From Phoma sp. XZ068 (Eukaryota; Ascomycota; Dothideomycetes; Pleosporales; Didymellaceae): a stretch of DNA of 64,000 bases. How positions within the stretch are numbered: the first letter of the stretch is position 1; each line of letters opens with the position of its first letter. The position numbers were made by a program, and so were the translations under genes. The notes beneath the pieces are model-generated. The model made no database searches. It was not told where the DNA came from and saw only the letters and a list, made by a program, of their open reading frames with translations. Positions 1 to 10,235 of the stretch are shown in pieces. Location of the stretch: NCBI GenBank assembly GCA_004835665.1, contig RBKR01000008.1, positions 1,178,001-1,242,000 on the forward strand. Direction: 5' to 3'.

Positions 1-720
1 CTCGCTGTCCAGCGTCTTGCGTGTGTCGTCCTTCTTGCGCTTGTCCTCCTTGGAAAAGCGGCCCAGCACGAAGCTGTGGACGCTCGTGTCCTCGACAGGT
101 GGATAGACCGGTACGCCGCGGCTCGGAGGCAGTTGGTGAAACTGCTTGACCTCATCCTTGTAGCAGAAGCTGTAGCTCCACCACCCGCTCAGGTAGTAGA
201 TGCAACTGCCGCGCATGCCCTCCAGCAACTCCCACCCGCGGTCCGTTGCGCGCACCAGCTCCTTCTCCTCCTCGGCTTTTGCCTCCTCCGCAGTGGTAGT
301 GCTGTTCTGGGGAACGTCCTCGGGCAGTATGGGAATGCTGCATAGGTATCGCTGGCCTTGCAAGACCACGGCTTCGTATATGACTGGTAGCGCATCATCG
401 ATGGCCGGTGCATCTGCGAAAGGTTGCTCGTGTTTAGAGAGCTCCTGCGTCTGTCGCGAGTTTGGCGTGCTTGTGCTGGAGGTGCTGAGCGGGGTAGAGG
501 CGTGTTGTTCGAGGAGCGCTGTCGCATCGTCTTCTAAGATGAATGTGTCCGGCCATGCGACTTCATACTGGCAGTTTTTAGCTCATGCACGTACGTGGGC
601 GTGCGCAGCATGCCGTCATACCTGTGGAAACGCAAGCAGATCGTCAAAGACGCTGAAAGCATGCTGGTGAGCGAGCGCAAGGCGCAACACCGCCGGTAAC
701 GCCCAGAAGTTCCTCATCAT
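1..720 (-). CDS. YOS9: YOS9/OS-9 family ERAD lectin, N-terminal part (3' end outside window)
   Basis: Yos9 is an ER-lumenal lectin that reads trimmed N-glycans on misfolded glycoproteins and hands them to the Hrd1 ubiquitin ligase. Exon 1 is 622-720 (start MMRNFWALPAVLRLALAHQH, a signal-peptide-like opening), the intron is 568-621 (54 nt, GT..AG), and exon 2 runs from 567 off the window edge. The joined frame gives 222 residues. It contains the family's ATDRGWELLEGM segment followed by the start of the mannose-6-phosphate-receptor-homology (MRH) domain, with WWSYSFCYKDEVKQFHQLP and then YPPVEDTSVHSFVLGRF. These blocks are characteristic of fungal Yos9. The rest of the MRH domain and any C-terminal retention signal lie to the left. 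The gene is in tandem with RAD53. Identification is by recognised motifs, not a search. Confidence 0.93.
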
Positions 721-1174
721 GAATCTCCAAAGGTATAGGACTGAAGCGCGCACATGAATGTAGTCTGGGTAAGAGACAGATGTCACTTCCGGGAGTCGGG
801 AGTCAATCCGCTAGGCTTAGTTGGGTAGACCACGACGACTTATCTCTTGAACCGCAAGTCAATGCATGAGATTATTGATTGTAATTCTACTATATATCCT
901 ACTCCCCATAGACTACATCGTTTCGACGTTCCATCCTTTGAGCCTACGGATGCTGCGCAATGGCGCCTTTATGTGGTTCCAATCTTCATCCTCATCTGTA
1001 GATCCTTCCGCCAATGCATGCGACATAGCAAACAAGAAGACACAAAGTGGACTATGAGAACCGCCAACACCCGCTAATGATTCAAATGGATATCGTGTTA
1101 AAATACAAAAGAGGATAGGTAAGCCTATCCTTGCAGCGTAGTGCCATTCGTGATTCCTCGGCACTTCGGGCAGC
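721..1174. other. Intergenic: YOS9 5' region and RAD53 3' region
   Basis: This holds the promoter and leader of YOS9 and the 3' untranslated part of RAD53, both on the minus strand. The only structure I see is the perfect inverted repeat at 1112-1131, listed separately. No credible gene is present. Confidence 0.6.
1112..1131 (-). promoter_or_regulatory. Small hairpin 44 nt after the RAD53 stop codon
   Basis: AGGATAGG at 1112-1119 is the exact reverse complement of CCTATCCT at 1124-1131, leaving a 4-nt loop. The 8-bp perfect stem lies in the expected 3' UTR of RAD53. The structure is seen directly; any role in mRNA stability or 3' processing is inference. Confidence 0.45.
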
Positions 1175-4100
1175 TTACTGCTTGAGGACCTGGAAGCTGC
1201 TGTTGGCAGGCCTCGGGTCCTTGCCCGATCCCAAGTGAAATTCACAGCGAAACTTGAGGCACTCTGTACCACGTGAGTCCTGGTACACTTGGACGATATC
1301 GCCAGTGTGTAGATGTCCAAACAATGCTCTGCCTTTCTCGTCTTTTTGCTTTAGATGTTTGCCGTTGACCGAGATTCCGTGAGTTGCACAAGTCCAGATG
1401 CCCACATTCAGCTTCTCAAGGCTTGTCCAGTCTTTGTTCTTTTGAGAAAGTTCCTGAACTGTCTCCGCACTGTCGCCACCTGAGGAGTACCAGAAGATGA
1501 TGAAAGCGGTCTTGGGAATGCGTGTGTCCCGGCTTTGATCGTACACGATGGTGTTGTTTGCAAGTCGTCCCCATGAAGTCTTGCTTTTATCAATGTTGAG
1601 AACAAGATTCGGCGCGAATGAGTCAGGAGTAGCGACCAGCTTGCCTAATCTCCTCGGAGGGGGTCTGATGTCAAGTTCGGCTGGTACAGATGGTACTCCT
1701 GCAGATGGTGATGGCACACGTGCTTCGCCAGTCTGCGAGCTACTTGCGATGCTGCTACTTGCAATCGAACCCCTGGTTGTATCCTCGTAGGCAGATGCGC
1801 CTGTTGTTGCATCCCTCTGAGCTCCAACAAAGTCGAAGCCGCTCACTCGGGACGCATACTCTAGGTTGTGCGTATTGGGATCAAGAGGATCATAGTAGTA
1901 AGATGCTGTCACAGGAAGGCTAATTTGACGTTTTGACGTAGATGGTCGTGCTTTTGGTGTCGGCTCACTGATCTGGCTGGTGAATTTGGATGACTGCTCG
2001 AGTGAGTTGTGCTGAGGCAAATCTGGCGTTTGAGGCGTAGCTGGTTCGTTCGGACTATAGACCCCAGAGCCAGGCGATGCTGGCGAAGTCATGTTCATCT
2101 CTCGTACCAGAGACTCGGTCCCCAAAAGGCTGGGCGAGGAGAAGCCTCCATCAAGATGGGGAGGAGCACTGAATGGTACCTCGCGCTCTGCTCCACCTAC
2201 AGTATGACTGAAGATAGGCGCACTGTCACGGTAGTCGGAGTCAGTAGCACCGGGCTGAGATAGCGCTTCATGTGCATGGTTGTGCAGTATACCGGAGCTT
2301 TGCAAAGCAGATTGGCCAATCTCACCAAAAAGCCGCGGTCGTCGAGGTGTAGGCATGATCTTGAAACTCTCCTCCTCGTCGATGATGTGTTCGGACTGGA
2401 ACGAAGCACCTGCACTGGATTCTTCGTCATGGTCGCGCACCTGATTTCGTGGATAAAGAGGGTCCGCACGTATGCGCTTCGGTTGTCTGCTCTCACCAAC
2501 AAGTGCGATCAGCTCGTCGTCCACGTCTGCCTCGTCGTCTGACTCTGGGATTTCGTCCTCTTCAACTTCGTCTCCAATGCTCAACTGTGACAATTGTTGT
2601 TCAGCTTCTTCCTCTTCCTCCTCGACAATGGACTGAAGTATTGGGTCAGGCGGTATTGCGGCGCCATCCTTCAACCAGGGGTGGCTGAGACAAGCGCGCG
2701 CGTCAGGCCTTTCAGCAGGGTCTGTCTGGAGCATTTTCATGAGAAGGTCGATACACGAAGCAGAAACCCCAACTCGTTCAAGTGGTGTGGGCTTCAGTGG
2801 AGTGGTGGTGATGTTGTTGTACATTGCCTGGCCGGTAGCGTCTGCAATTCCCTTGAAAGGCGGTTCACCACAGAGAGCATACCACAAGACGCCGCCGAAT
2901 GACCAGATGTCCACAGATGAGCTGTATTGGTGGTAATGTTTCGCTCCGCGTCGTCGCTTAGTACCCTTGGACTCCCCATAGTCAGGAAACACCTCAGGGG
3001 CGCAATACAATAATGTACCGCAGAACGTTTTGAGGAATGTCTCTTCGTGCTTGACTACTTTTGACAGCCCAAAGTCGGAGAGTTTGACCCTAAGTGGGTC
3101 GACATCAGCGATGAGAATGTTGTCCGGCTTGATATCACGATGCGTGATCTGTGAGCGATGAAGGTAGGTAAGGGCGCTCAAAACCTGTTGGCCAATGGTT
3201 CGGACCAATGACTCGCTCATTGGGCCGTTTAGATTGAGGTAGGCCTGGAGGTCGCCGTGCCGCACGTATTCCATAATGATGTACAAGTAATCGCCTTGAT
3301 CGTGATACTCCACGAACTCCACGATGTTTGGATGTCGCAGGCCTTGCATGATTCTCATTTCGTTGTCAATCTTCTTGTCAAGCTGACCATTCTTCATGAA
3401 GCGGCGCTTCTCTAGCTCTTTTGCTGCAAGAAGTTTGCCTTCCATTTTTGTGGCCAGCTGGTGGACGGTTGCGAAGGCTCCTTTCCCAACTATGCCTGGT
3501 ACAAATGAGTAACCCATGCCAGAAATGTGTGAGGCGACATACCAACAATGTTGTAGTTCGTTCCACCATCCCACTTCATCGTTGGGCCGCCGTAGTTCTT
3601 GCCAATGCGCTGAACGGCTAGGCAATGTTAGCACTACACCAGTACAAAACAGGTACAGACTGACCTTTGGTCTTGTCGTCGCCTTTCGCACAGCCGGCGA
3701 TGAATTCTCGTAGGTTTTCCCGAAAGCGATCGAGGTGTGACACACGCGATGGTACGCGCACGACAAACTTGATCATCTCAGCATCATTGGAACTCTGAAT
3801 GCAGATGATGGATCCTGAGCCAATCATCCGGATCCTACTGAAACGCTTGTCCTTGTGCTTCAGAAGCTGATCGTCGACAATGGTGCCGTTAGTCGACAGA
3901 TCTTCTATCATTAGAATGCCGTCTAGGTTGAGATAGATACGAAAATGCTGGTTGCTGATGCGCTTGCCAGAATCCTGACCAAACACGATATCAGCACTGT
4001 TGGGATTTCTCCCAAAGATGAAGCCAAGGTCCTTGAACCGCAGAGTTCGCGCAGAAGACATGCGCAGAGCTAGATCAGCACCAGCCCGCGAGCTCTGACC

Positions 4101-4373
4101 TACTCTCTCCCCATTGCCATTTATGATGATTGTCTCTTGCTCCTCGATATCGGTCAGAGATGCGTTTATCGAGTCAGGATCGAGAGAGTTCCTAAGAAGT
4201 ACGTGCTGAGGACGGGACTCGGCTGTATTCTCAACGATTTTGATCGCGCTAGGGGTAGCAGGGTGCAGTATCACGAGCACATCAGCGATGTCGCCATCGT
4301 TGAGCCCTGAGTTATTCCTCCCTAATCGACGTGGGTCGAGGACCTGCTGTGTGGACGGCTGGGTCTGCGACAT
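1175..4373 (-). CDS. RAD53: RAD53/CHK2-family checkpoint kinase, FHA-kinase-FHA
   Basis: Effector Ser/Thr kinase of the DNA-damage and replication checkpoint, normally activated by Mec1/ATR- or Tel1/ATM-type kinases in the nucleus. Exons are 3665-4373, 3543-3617 and 1175-3495, with two 47-nt introns; the product is about 1034 aa. FHA1 lies at about residues 115-175 (FGRNPNSADIVF, ISNQHFRI, LSTNGTIVDD). The kinase follows with its Gly loop (GKGAFATV, about 264-271), AAKELEKRRF lysine, HRDIKPDN catalytic loop, SDFGLSK and TFCGTLLYCAPE activation segment. A long acidic, Ser/Pro-rich linker then leads to a second FHA-like domain near the C terminus (WGRLANNTIVYD, HGISVNGKHL). Two FHA domains flanking the kinase match Rad53 rather than one-FHA Cds1/Dun1. 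The start is the first ATG after an in-frame stop-free stretch that lacks other ATGs. Confidence 0.95.
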
Positions 4374-5519
4374 GGTGATCAAACGAGGGTGTGGCGGATG
4401 AGGAGCGATAGAATGGGTCTAAGTCCGCGCGCGATGAACGAGAGGAGAGATACAGCGTTAAGAACGATGGCAGTCTGTGGGTCGATGTATGGCAGCTAGT
4501 GGAGTAAGGAATCTGGACGACCTTCGTTTGCGCCAGCAAGGCTTGAACGGGTGCTGATTGGGAGGCAGTGAAAGCAGCGGCTGGCCGTCTTGATACCTGC
4601 CCACACCAAGGCTTTTGTGTAGTCACTCTGGCCAATGTTTTCACGCTGTGTCTCCAAGCTAATGGGACATAACAACACCGCCGACACTTGCTGCACACTG
4701 TCGAAGTCTTGCCTTCAGCTGTCTGCACAGGGCAATGTCTGGCCGACTGCTGGGACCGTCCCAAGTCCACCAGGACCCTATACCAAACAGTTCACTGCAG
4801 CCCGATGACGTATCTCTCTTTGCTGCTTTATGTGGTGTGGTTTCACAGCTGGTACGATCGTGTGAGATTCGTCTAGTCGTGGACGCAGCTGCTATTTGGT
4901 GGAGTAGCGTGAGACAGTTGCGGCGATCGGATATCTGACGCGGGCGTAGCGAGGACTTTATACGGTCGAGTCCCGCGAGGCAGACGTTTGCCTTGTCTGA
5001 AGGAACGTGTGGGGGGTGGTTGCGGAGGGTTGCCCTGGGAACAAGAATGTTGCCTTGGCTTCAATTGTAAGCAGTCGCGATCCTTGTAGGGCGTTCGGTG
5101 TACGGAAGCTGCAATTGCTGTAAAGAAAAGATGTACGATGCGTAAATAAATAGTACGAACACCGCGGCCGCCTTAGGGAGTGAAGAGAGCAACCTTCAAT
5201 CAGTTATTCGGAGCTGTGAGACATTCGAAGCTACTGAACGCTGATTGGTCAACTTGGAACCTTAATTCCCAGCAAGGCAGCACCCATCGCCACGCAATCA
5301 CGTTTTGGCACTGACTCGCAAGTGTTCGACGCGTCAAAAGTACCTGGCGACGCGTCAAAATGTTCAAAACGTTTCATACGTCATTGACAGACTTCATAAT
5401 CGTTAATTGGCATGGCTACACCCAACCTGGATTCAATTCCATGCCAACAGACTTCGGACACGGTCAGATGGTCAACTCGCCCTAAAGTACACCCACAGTA
5501 GCTGCCGGTCCAAAGAGAA
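4374..5519. other. Intergenic 1.1 kb: RAD53 promoter and HET-gene 3' region
   Basis: Upstream region of RAD53 on the minus strand, ending at the stop codon of the HET gene. It contains the twin ACGCGT-core repeats at 5328-5360. Short ORFs here do not resemble proteins. Confidence 0.6.
5328..5360. promoter_or_regulatory. Pair of ACGCGT (MCB-like) direct repeats
   Basis: The 12-mer GACGCGTCAAAA occurs twice, at 5328-5339 and 5349-5360, exactly 21 bp apart (two helical turns). ACGCGT is the known core of the MluI cell-cycle box bound by MBF in yeasts, which drives S-phase and checkpoint genes. The pair sits about 0.96 kb upstream of the RAD53 start and 160 bp beyond the HET-gene stop. Regulation of RAD53 is inferred from sequence and position only. 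Confidence 0.45.
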
Positions 5520-7907
5520 TTATACAAGCACCAGGTCCCTCCATCTTCTTGTGACCTGAGCGTTACCATCGTCCATCATGTGCTGTACATAGCAGTCGCC
5601 GACGACCTCATACTCGTTGTGATCATGTTGGCTTTGATCACCACCGCAACGACGCAATACAAATGGCGTTTTCCCGCCTTCAAGGAAGCACAGCTCATCA
5701 CCAACCATGGTGTCGGCCGGGCCAAGCCCAACGTAATCGTCGCCCACAATTAGGCGACGAGAGAGTGCCGCCGCCATAATCGAGTTATCCACCGTCGCAA
5801 CTTCATCCTCTGTGGAGTAAAGCGTACTTCCTTCGGGTATTTCATACTCTTCGGAAAGATACTTTACGATTATGTTCACGAACTCTTTCCACGGCGCGTC
5901 TCTTCTAAACTCTCCCGACTCCAGCAAGAGTGACGACAAAGGAAAACCGGTTATATCCAAGAGCTGATTGAAATTGGTTGACTGCCAGTATTCCAAATCC
6001 TTGCGCTCGAGCTCGTCCATTGCATCACCCCAAGGCGGCCATTGTGGGACGTATATCTCAGCGTTCTGCACAGAGTCTTGAGATGCTGACGCCACGGTCG
6101 TTGACAGTTTCGGCCATAGGACCAAGAGAGTTCTGTACACTTCCGCCAGAGATGACCATGCGACACACTTGTTCATATATAGTGTCTTCAAGAAAGGCGA
6201 TCTTGGTGAACGCAGCGACCATGTTACAAAGTGCAGTTCATCTCGAGCGGCCGCACGCCGGACAACGTACGCCGCTCGTGGGTGGCAGATCACATCGCCA
6301 CAGATCAAGTCCCAGAAGTTTCGGTACACTTTCTGCCTTGTGTGCAGCGTCGACTGATTTGGCAATTGACGCCACCACATCGCCAATGTGTCACGGCAGA
6401 AACTTGCTTCGTCTCCCCACATGGTGTCCCCAAGATGTTGAACCGTTTCAAATTCGAATCCTCGGACCATCAGGCTTGAAGTGCCTCGTATACGAACCAA
6501 ATTCTCTATCGGCTTATCAGATGGGCATGCATCGTACAACTCTATAGCATGCGCTCTGATCGTATACGTATAGCTGCCTGGCGCTCCCCAATCCGGCACC
6601 CATGAGGGCAAGTCGCTCCTAAACTTTCTTCCCAGCTCTGTACTGAACACAGAAAGTGATCTCGAGGTGTAGATGCAATGCAACGTGGCTCGTGCGAATA
6701 CTGCTGCTTCGCTCAAGGCATAGTCGGGCAGCATTGGCAGCGCGAAACTCTCATGGTCAACTAGGCTAAGTAGAGCATACACCTTGTCCCTCGGATCAGA
6801 AGCTTTTCTGTCGCGAAATTTGCGCAACAGCTGTAGCAACGTCCGGTTGTCAGGTTCTGGGCCTTGGCCTTGTCGGCGACAGGAATCCTGCGCTGTCCGA
6901 AGACCGTCGATGTCTGCGATTCTCTGACTAAAATCTTCCAATACTTTGCGGACATCCCGCAGCAACTGTGTATAGCGTTTGGCACAGCAGTGAGTGCTGT
7001 GCTTTGTATGGTTCCGTGCGGCCAATGATAACATGTTCCAAGGTGCTGAACATGTTCCGTATACAACGTCGATCAGTGGCGGCGCCGCGACCTCCTGGAT
7101 TACCCAAACGCGATTCCACCACGGAGTAAAAGGAGGGTGCATCAGTTTCCTTAGCCCTTCAATGAGGTGCGTTTGTTGTTGCCTTTTCTCCTGCCTCAAC
7201 TGTACACGCACTTGGTGCCTCTCTCGCCGCTGTTCATCAGACCTTTCCCAACTCTGCACCTCTGTCCCAACAATCCCTTTTCCTGGGGCGTCCAGTCTTA
7301 GACCAGATACTTCATTTAGATGCGTGTCCATGCTCATGTCTCGTAGAAAAGAGAAGACATCGACTGCATCAACGCCTCGATGCAAGCTCCCCTTGGACTC
7401 CGACACAGGTTCTGGCCTCTCATGTGATACAAGTTCACTGAAGTCGACGACTGCTGGGGTATGCCCATCAACTCTGGTCACTCCATCCAGTCGATCTCCC
7501 AGATACACAATGACCTTCTTGCACATCTTGTAGATATCGCCCATCAGCTGTACCTGCTGTGTTCGCTCGTCGGTGTCATCCTGATTGATGCACAGAGCAT
7601 CCACCCACATAACAATGTCCTCTTGGCTCCGCTCCCTCAGATGTCGCAGGGCGCTCTCCAGATTGACCGTCGAGGGATATGGCTTGTTGTTCACCACAAT
7701 TGTTCGTCTCACTTTCCGCGAGCCCCAAACATACGACAGGGCCTGGTAATTAGCAGTTTCGTGCACTGCATTAAATAAGTGACAGCGCAATGGATCGCTC
7801 CACCTGCCAGGTAGGAGCCTAATCAGTCGGATCTGGCCAGATTGCAGCGGGGATCCGGGGTACGTGACATGCGTCAACTGGTCTGCTCGTGCCGGTGTAA
7901 GAAACAT
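5520..7907 (-). CDS. HET-domain (heterokaryon incompatibility) protein
   Basis: HET-domain proteins take part in non-self recognition and programmed cell death when incompatible hyphae fuse. The gene has a single exon and encodes 795 aa. The ATG at 7905-7907 (MFLTPARADQ) is the first true ATG; the open frame extends 48 nt further only through a TTG codon. The domain is clear: YQALSYVWG at residues 54-62, WVDALCINQDDTDERTQQV at 101-119 followed by MCKKVIVYLG, and later PWWNRVWVIQEVA. A charged insertion (ERSDEQRRERHQVRV region) interrupts the domain between its second and third blocks. The C-terminal 400 residues are unassigned and carry no STAND NTPase motif. The domain call is sure; an actual role in incompatibility is not known. 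Confidence 0.95.
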   Translation of the reverse strand: MFLTPARADQLTHVTYPGSPLQSGQIRLIRLLPGRWSDPLRCHLFNAVHETANYQALSYVWGSRKVRRTIVVNNKPYPSTVNLESALRHLRERSQEDIVMWVDALCINQDDTDERTQQVQLMGDIYKMCKKVIVYLGDRLDGVTRVDGHTPAVVDFSELVSHERPEPVSESKGSLHRGVDAVDVFSFLRDMSMDTHLNEVSGLRLDAPGKGIVGTEVQSWERSDEQRRERHQVRVQLRQEKRQQQTHLIEGLRKLMHPPFTPWWNRVWVIQEVAAPPLIDVVYGTCSAPWNMLSLAARNHTKHSTHCCAKRYTQLLRDVRKVLEDFSQRIADIDGLRTAQDSCRRQGQGPEPDNRTLLQLLRKFRDRKASDPRDKVYALLSLVDHESFALPMLPDYALSEAAVFARATLHCIYTSRSLSVFSTELGRKFRSDLPSWVPDWGAPGSYTYTIRAHAIELYDACPSDKPIENLVRIRGTSSLMVRGFEFETVQHLGDTMWGDEASFCRDTLAMWWRQLPNQSTLHTRQKVYRNFWDLICGDVICHPRAAYVVRRAAARDELHFVTWSLRSPRSPFLKTLYMNKCVAWSSLAEVYRTLLVLWPKLSTTVASASQDSVQNAEIYVPQWPPWGDAMDELERKDLEYWQSTNFNQLLDITGFPLSSLLLESGEFRRDAPWKEFVNIIVKYLSEEYEIPEGSTLYSTEDEVATVDNSIMAAALSRRLIVGDDYVGLGPADTMVGDELCFLEGGKTPFVLRRCGGDQSQHDHNEYEVVGDCYVQHMMDDGNAQVTRRWRDLVLV

Positions 7908-8660
7908 CTTCGGAAGAAGCGATTTGGTGATTCGACGCGTTGTTTTGCAATGCAACCCTGCAGAACAGGTATCCTATGAAGTACTATGGTCCTGGCCTTA
8001 TGCATGCTTACCAAGTCGGTAGCGAATCTTGTAGGTACCCCGCGTCATCAGACATAAATCCTACGATTGGAGGAAGTCTGCAGCGCCCGGGACTTATGCT
8101 GCTAGGATGAGATCGGGCACTCGAGCACAACCTTCGGTCGAAACGTCGTGTGATCTACCAGTTGCTACCAGCTGTCGCTCACTCTACATGTAGTGAAGCA
8201 ACAGAACTTCTTGGACTTTTCTTGTTCTTCTGAACATGTCAAAACCGGCCACAGGCCCTACGAGATGCGACCCAGCAATCAACGGTCTGATTCGAAAATC
8301 AGAAATGGGGTTGAGATAAGGATAGACAGCAGTCTCCCATAGCACAAAGCAAGTTGGCTTCAGATTTAGAACATCGTCTACCGGATCAAGTGTCTACTTT
8401 CCGCTCCATCTTGAGTTCGTAGCGCAAAGTCCTGCGGTGCCGAAGCAAAATATTAAGCTAGTCACGTATGGATGTAAGGTGGTGTATGCGCGTGAGCGGT
8501 TGGGTGCCACATGAATGTAGCCTAAACCGCGAACCTCAATACGATATTGGTTGTGGGAACAGTTTTGGAGACGATAAATGGTATGATAATATTGGGAAAA
8601 AAGAAACGTTATTTACATGACTATCTCAACCTAAAGACGTTGCTATTTGACAATCCTGGC
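7908..8660. other. Intergenic 0.75 kb: HET-gene promoter, pirin 3' region
   Basis: No gene seen. One further ACGCGT hexamer lies about 20 bp upstream of the HET start codon (near 7928). Otherwise nothing notable. Confidence 0.5.
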
Positions 8661-9770
8661 CTAATGAGCCATACTCTTTCCAATCTCGCTTTCCCAGTTG
8701 TACGCCCGCTCGAATCCGTTTGAATGTGTCTGGTAGTCTTGCATGGCTTGCATGACCTCGTCTCTCGATGTGACAACAAAGGGTCCGTACTGAACAATAG
8801 GTTGGTCAAGCGGCAGACCAGCTACCAAGAGGAACCTCGATTCTTTCTCTGAGCCCTCCTCGACGGAAGCCTCGATGCTGTCACCCTCCTTGTCGAAGAC
8901 CACGTTGTGGTATTGCTCAATTGGTCGTGACTCGCCGTCGGTAGAGAAGATAGTGGTGCCGTTCAGGAGGTAGGCGAAAGCGTTCCAGCCCTTGGGCAGA
9001 CTCTGCTTGACTGTTCCTCCAGGCTGCACAGTAAAATCAAGGAGCCAGACTGGTGTGTACGCCAACTCCTTCAGACTCTCTGTACCGTAGGCCAGCCCAC
9101 TAATCACCTTCACAGTAACCTTGCCGTCCTCTGATGTAGCTTCAGGGATCTCCTTGGCCCTGAGGTCGCGGTATCTCGGTTCGCAGGACTTGAGCTCTTT
9201 GGGCAAATCAACCCAGAGCTGCATCCCTACGTTCGCCTCGCCCTTCTCATTCTGCTGTGGCATTTCTGCGTGAACGATTCCCCGTCCTGCAGTCATGAAC
9301 TGAAGATCTCCAGTCTCGATTGTGCCCTTGTTTCCAGCGAAGTCTTCGTGATCTACGGCGCCGGAAAGAAGGTATGTGATGGTCTCTTGCCCGCGGTGGG
9401 GGTGGTCGGGGAATCCAGCGCCTGGAGGGATCGCAAAATGATCGAGCATGAGGAAGGGCGAGAAGTTGCGCAACTTGGGTGTGCCAACGGAGCGGCGAAC
9501 GCGAGCGCCTGCGCCTTCGGACTGCTCGACTGCGAGGAAGGACTTGGCGATCTTGCGGGGTGATGTAGTGGTGAACTTCTCATCTGGAATAACGGGCAGC
9601 CCGCGGAACATGCCGTTCGAAGCCATGTCAGTGGATGTGGTGGTAAAGTTGCGTGTAGGTGATGTGAATTGTTTTGTCAGGCGTGTAAAGCGCGAGAGCA
9701 TGTATGGGTTGTTGTAGATTGCAGCTGCAATTGCAATGATGGCGAAAAAGATAGAGGAGAGAGTCTTCAT
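8661..9770 (-). CDS. Pirin-family cupin protein
   Basis: Pirins are two-domain cupins with a single metal site in the N-terminal barrel. Known roles include quercetinase activity and nuclear co-regulation. Single exon, 369 aa from the ATG at 9768-9770. Metal-site motifs are intact: DHPHRGQETITY and GRGIVHAEMP, supplying the His/His/His/Glu ligands. The C-terminal cupin (LLDFTVQPGG..GWNAFAYLLNG) and the closing PFVVTSRDEVMQAMQDY motif are also typical. The first 50 residues are unusual: a hydrophobic stretch (SSIFFAIIAIAAAIY) then a basic, Ser/Thr-rich segment ending NFTTTSTD. This looks like a mitochondrial or membrane leader. A second in-frame ATG at 9626 (MASNGMFRGLPV) would give a leaderless, normal-length pirin. 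Confidence 0.93.
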   Translation of the reverse strand: MKTLSSIFFAIIAIAAAIYNNPYMLSRFTRLTKQFTSPTRNFTTTSTDMASNGMFRGLPVIPDEKFTTTSPRKIAKSFLAVEQSEGAGARVRRSVGTPKLRNFSPFLMLDHFAIPPGAGFPDHPHRGQETITYLLSGAVDHEDFAGNKGTIETGDLQFMTAGRGIVHAEMPQQNEKGEANVGMQLWVDLPKELKSCEPRYRDLRAKEIPEATSEDGKVTVKVISGLAYGTESLKELAYTPVWLLDFTVQPGGTVKQSLPKGWNAFAYLLNGTTIFSTDGESRPIEQYHNVVFDKEGDSIEASVEEGSEKESRFLLVAGLPLDQPIVQYGPFVVTSRDEVMQAMQDYQTHSNGFERAYNWESEIGKSMAH

Positions 9771-10235
9771 CAGTCGAACGGGCGAGCTATATAGCTGTGC
9801 GACAAAGCTCGAGAATCTTCGAAGCAAGTTTTTGAGGGGTTCAAGGAAGATTTAGCCATTGTGACATTTGCTTGGTAAATGTTTAGCAAAGCGGCGCATC
9901 ACAGCTGTAGGGCTTAGCGCATATTCTGCTTTGTCAAGCTGAGCAAGACAGATCAAAGCCACAAGGTGGGGCGTGTGGGGTTAGTGGGCGCTGCACTAGC
10001 CAATAGAATGCGAGACGTTTCCGCACATCGGTACCGTTCCGTGGGCGTCAACCTCTAGCCATTGCTAGTTAATCATTTCGTCCGAAAGTAAGGTATAGCA
10101 AGCTGATACCACTCGATGAAAGATACATTGTTTAGCTGCGATGAGTATCTACTGTACCAGATCAAAAACTATCTACGAGATTGCAATAGGAAGATTTGCA
10201 ACAGGAAGCTCAAGAGTATTAACCTTTCAACACAA
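9771..10235. other. Intergenic 0.47 kb: pirin promoter, sugar-transporter 3' region
   Basis: Upstream of pirin and downstream of the transporter stop. A CCAAT box on the plus strand (gccaataga, near 10000) is the only recognisable element. Confidence 0.45.
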
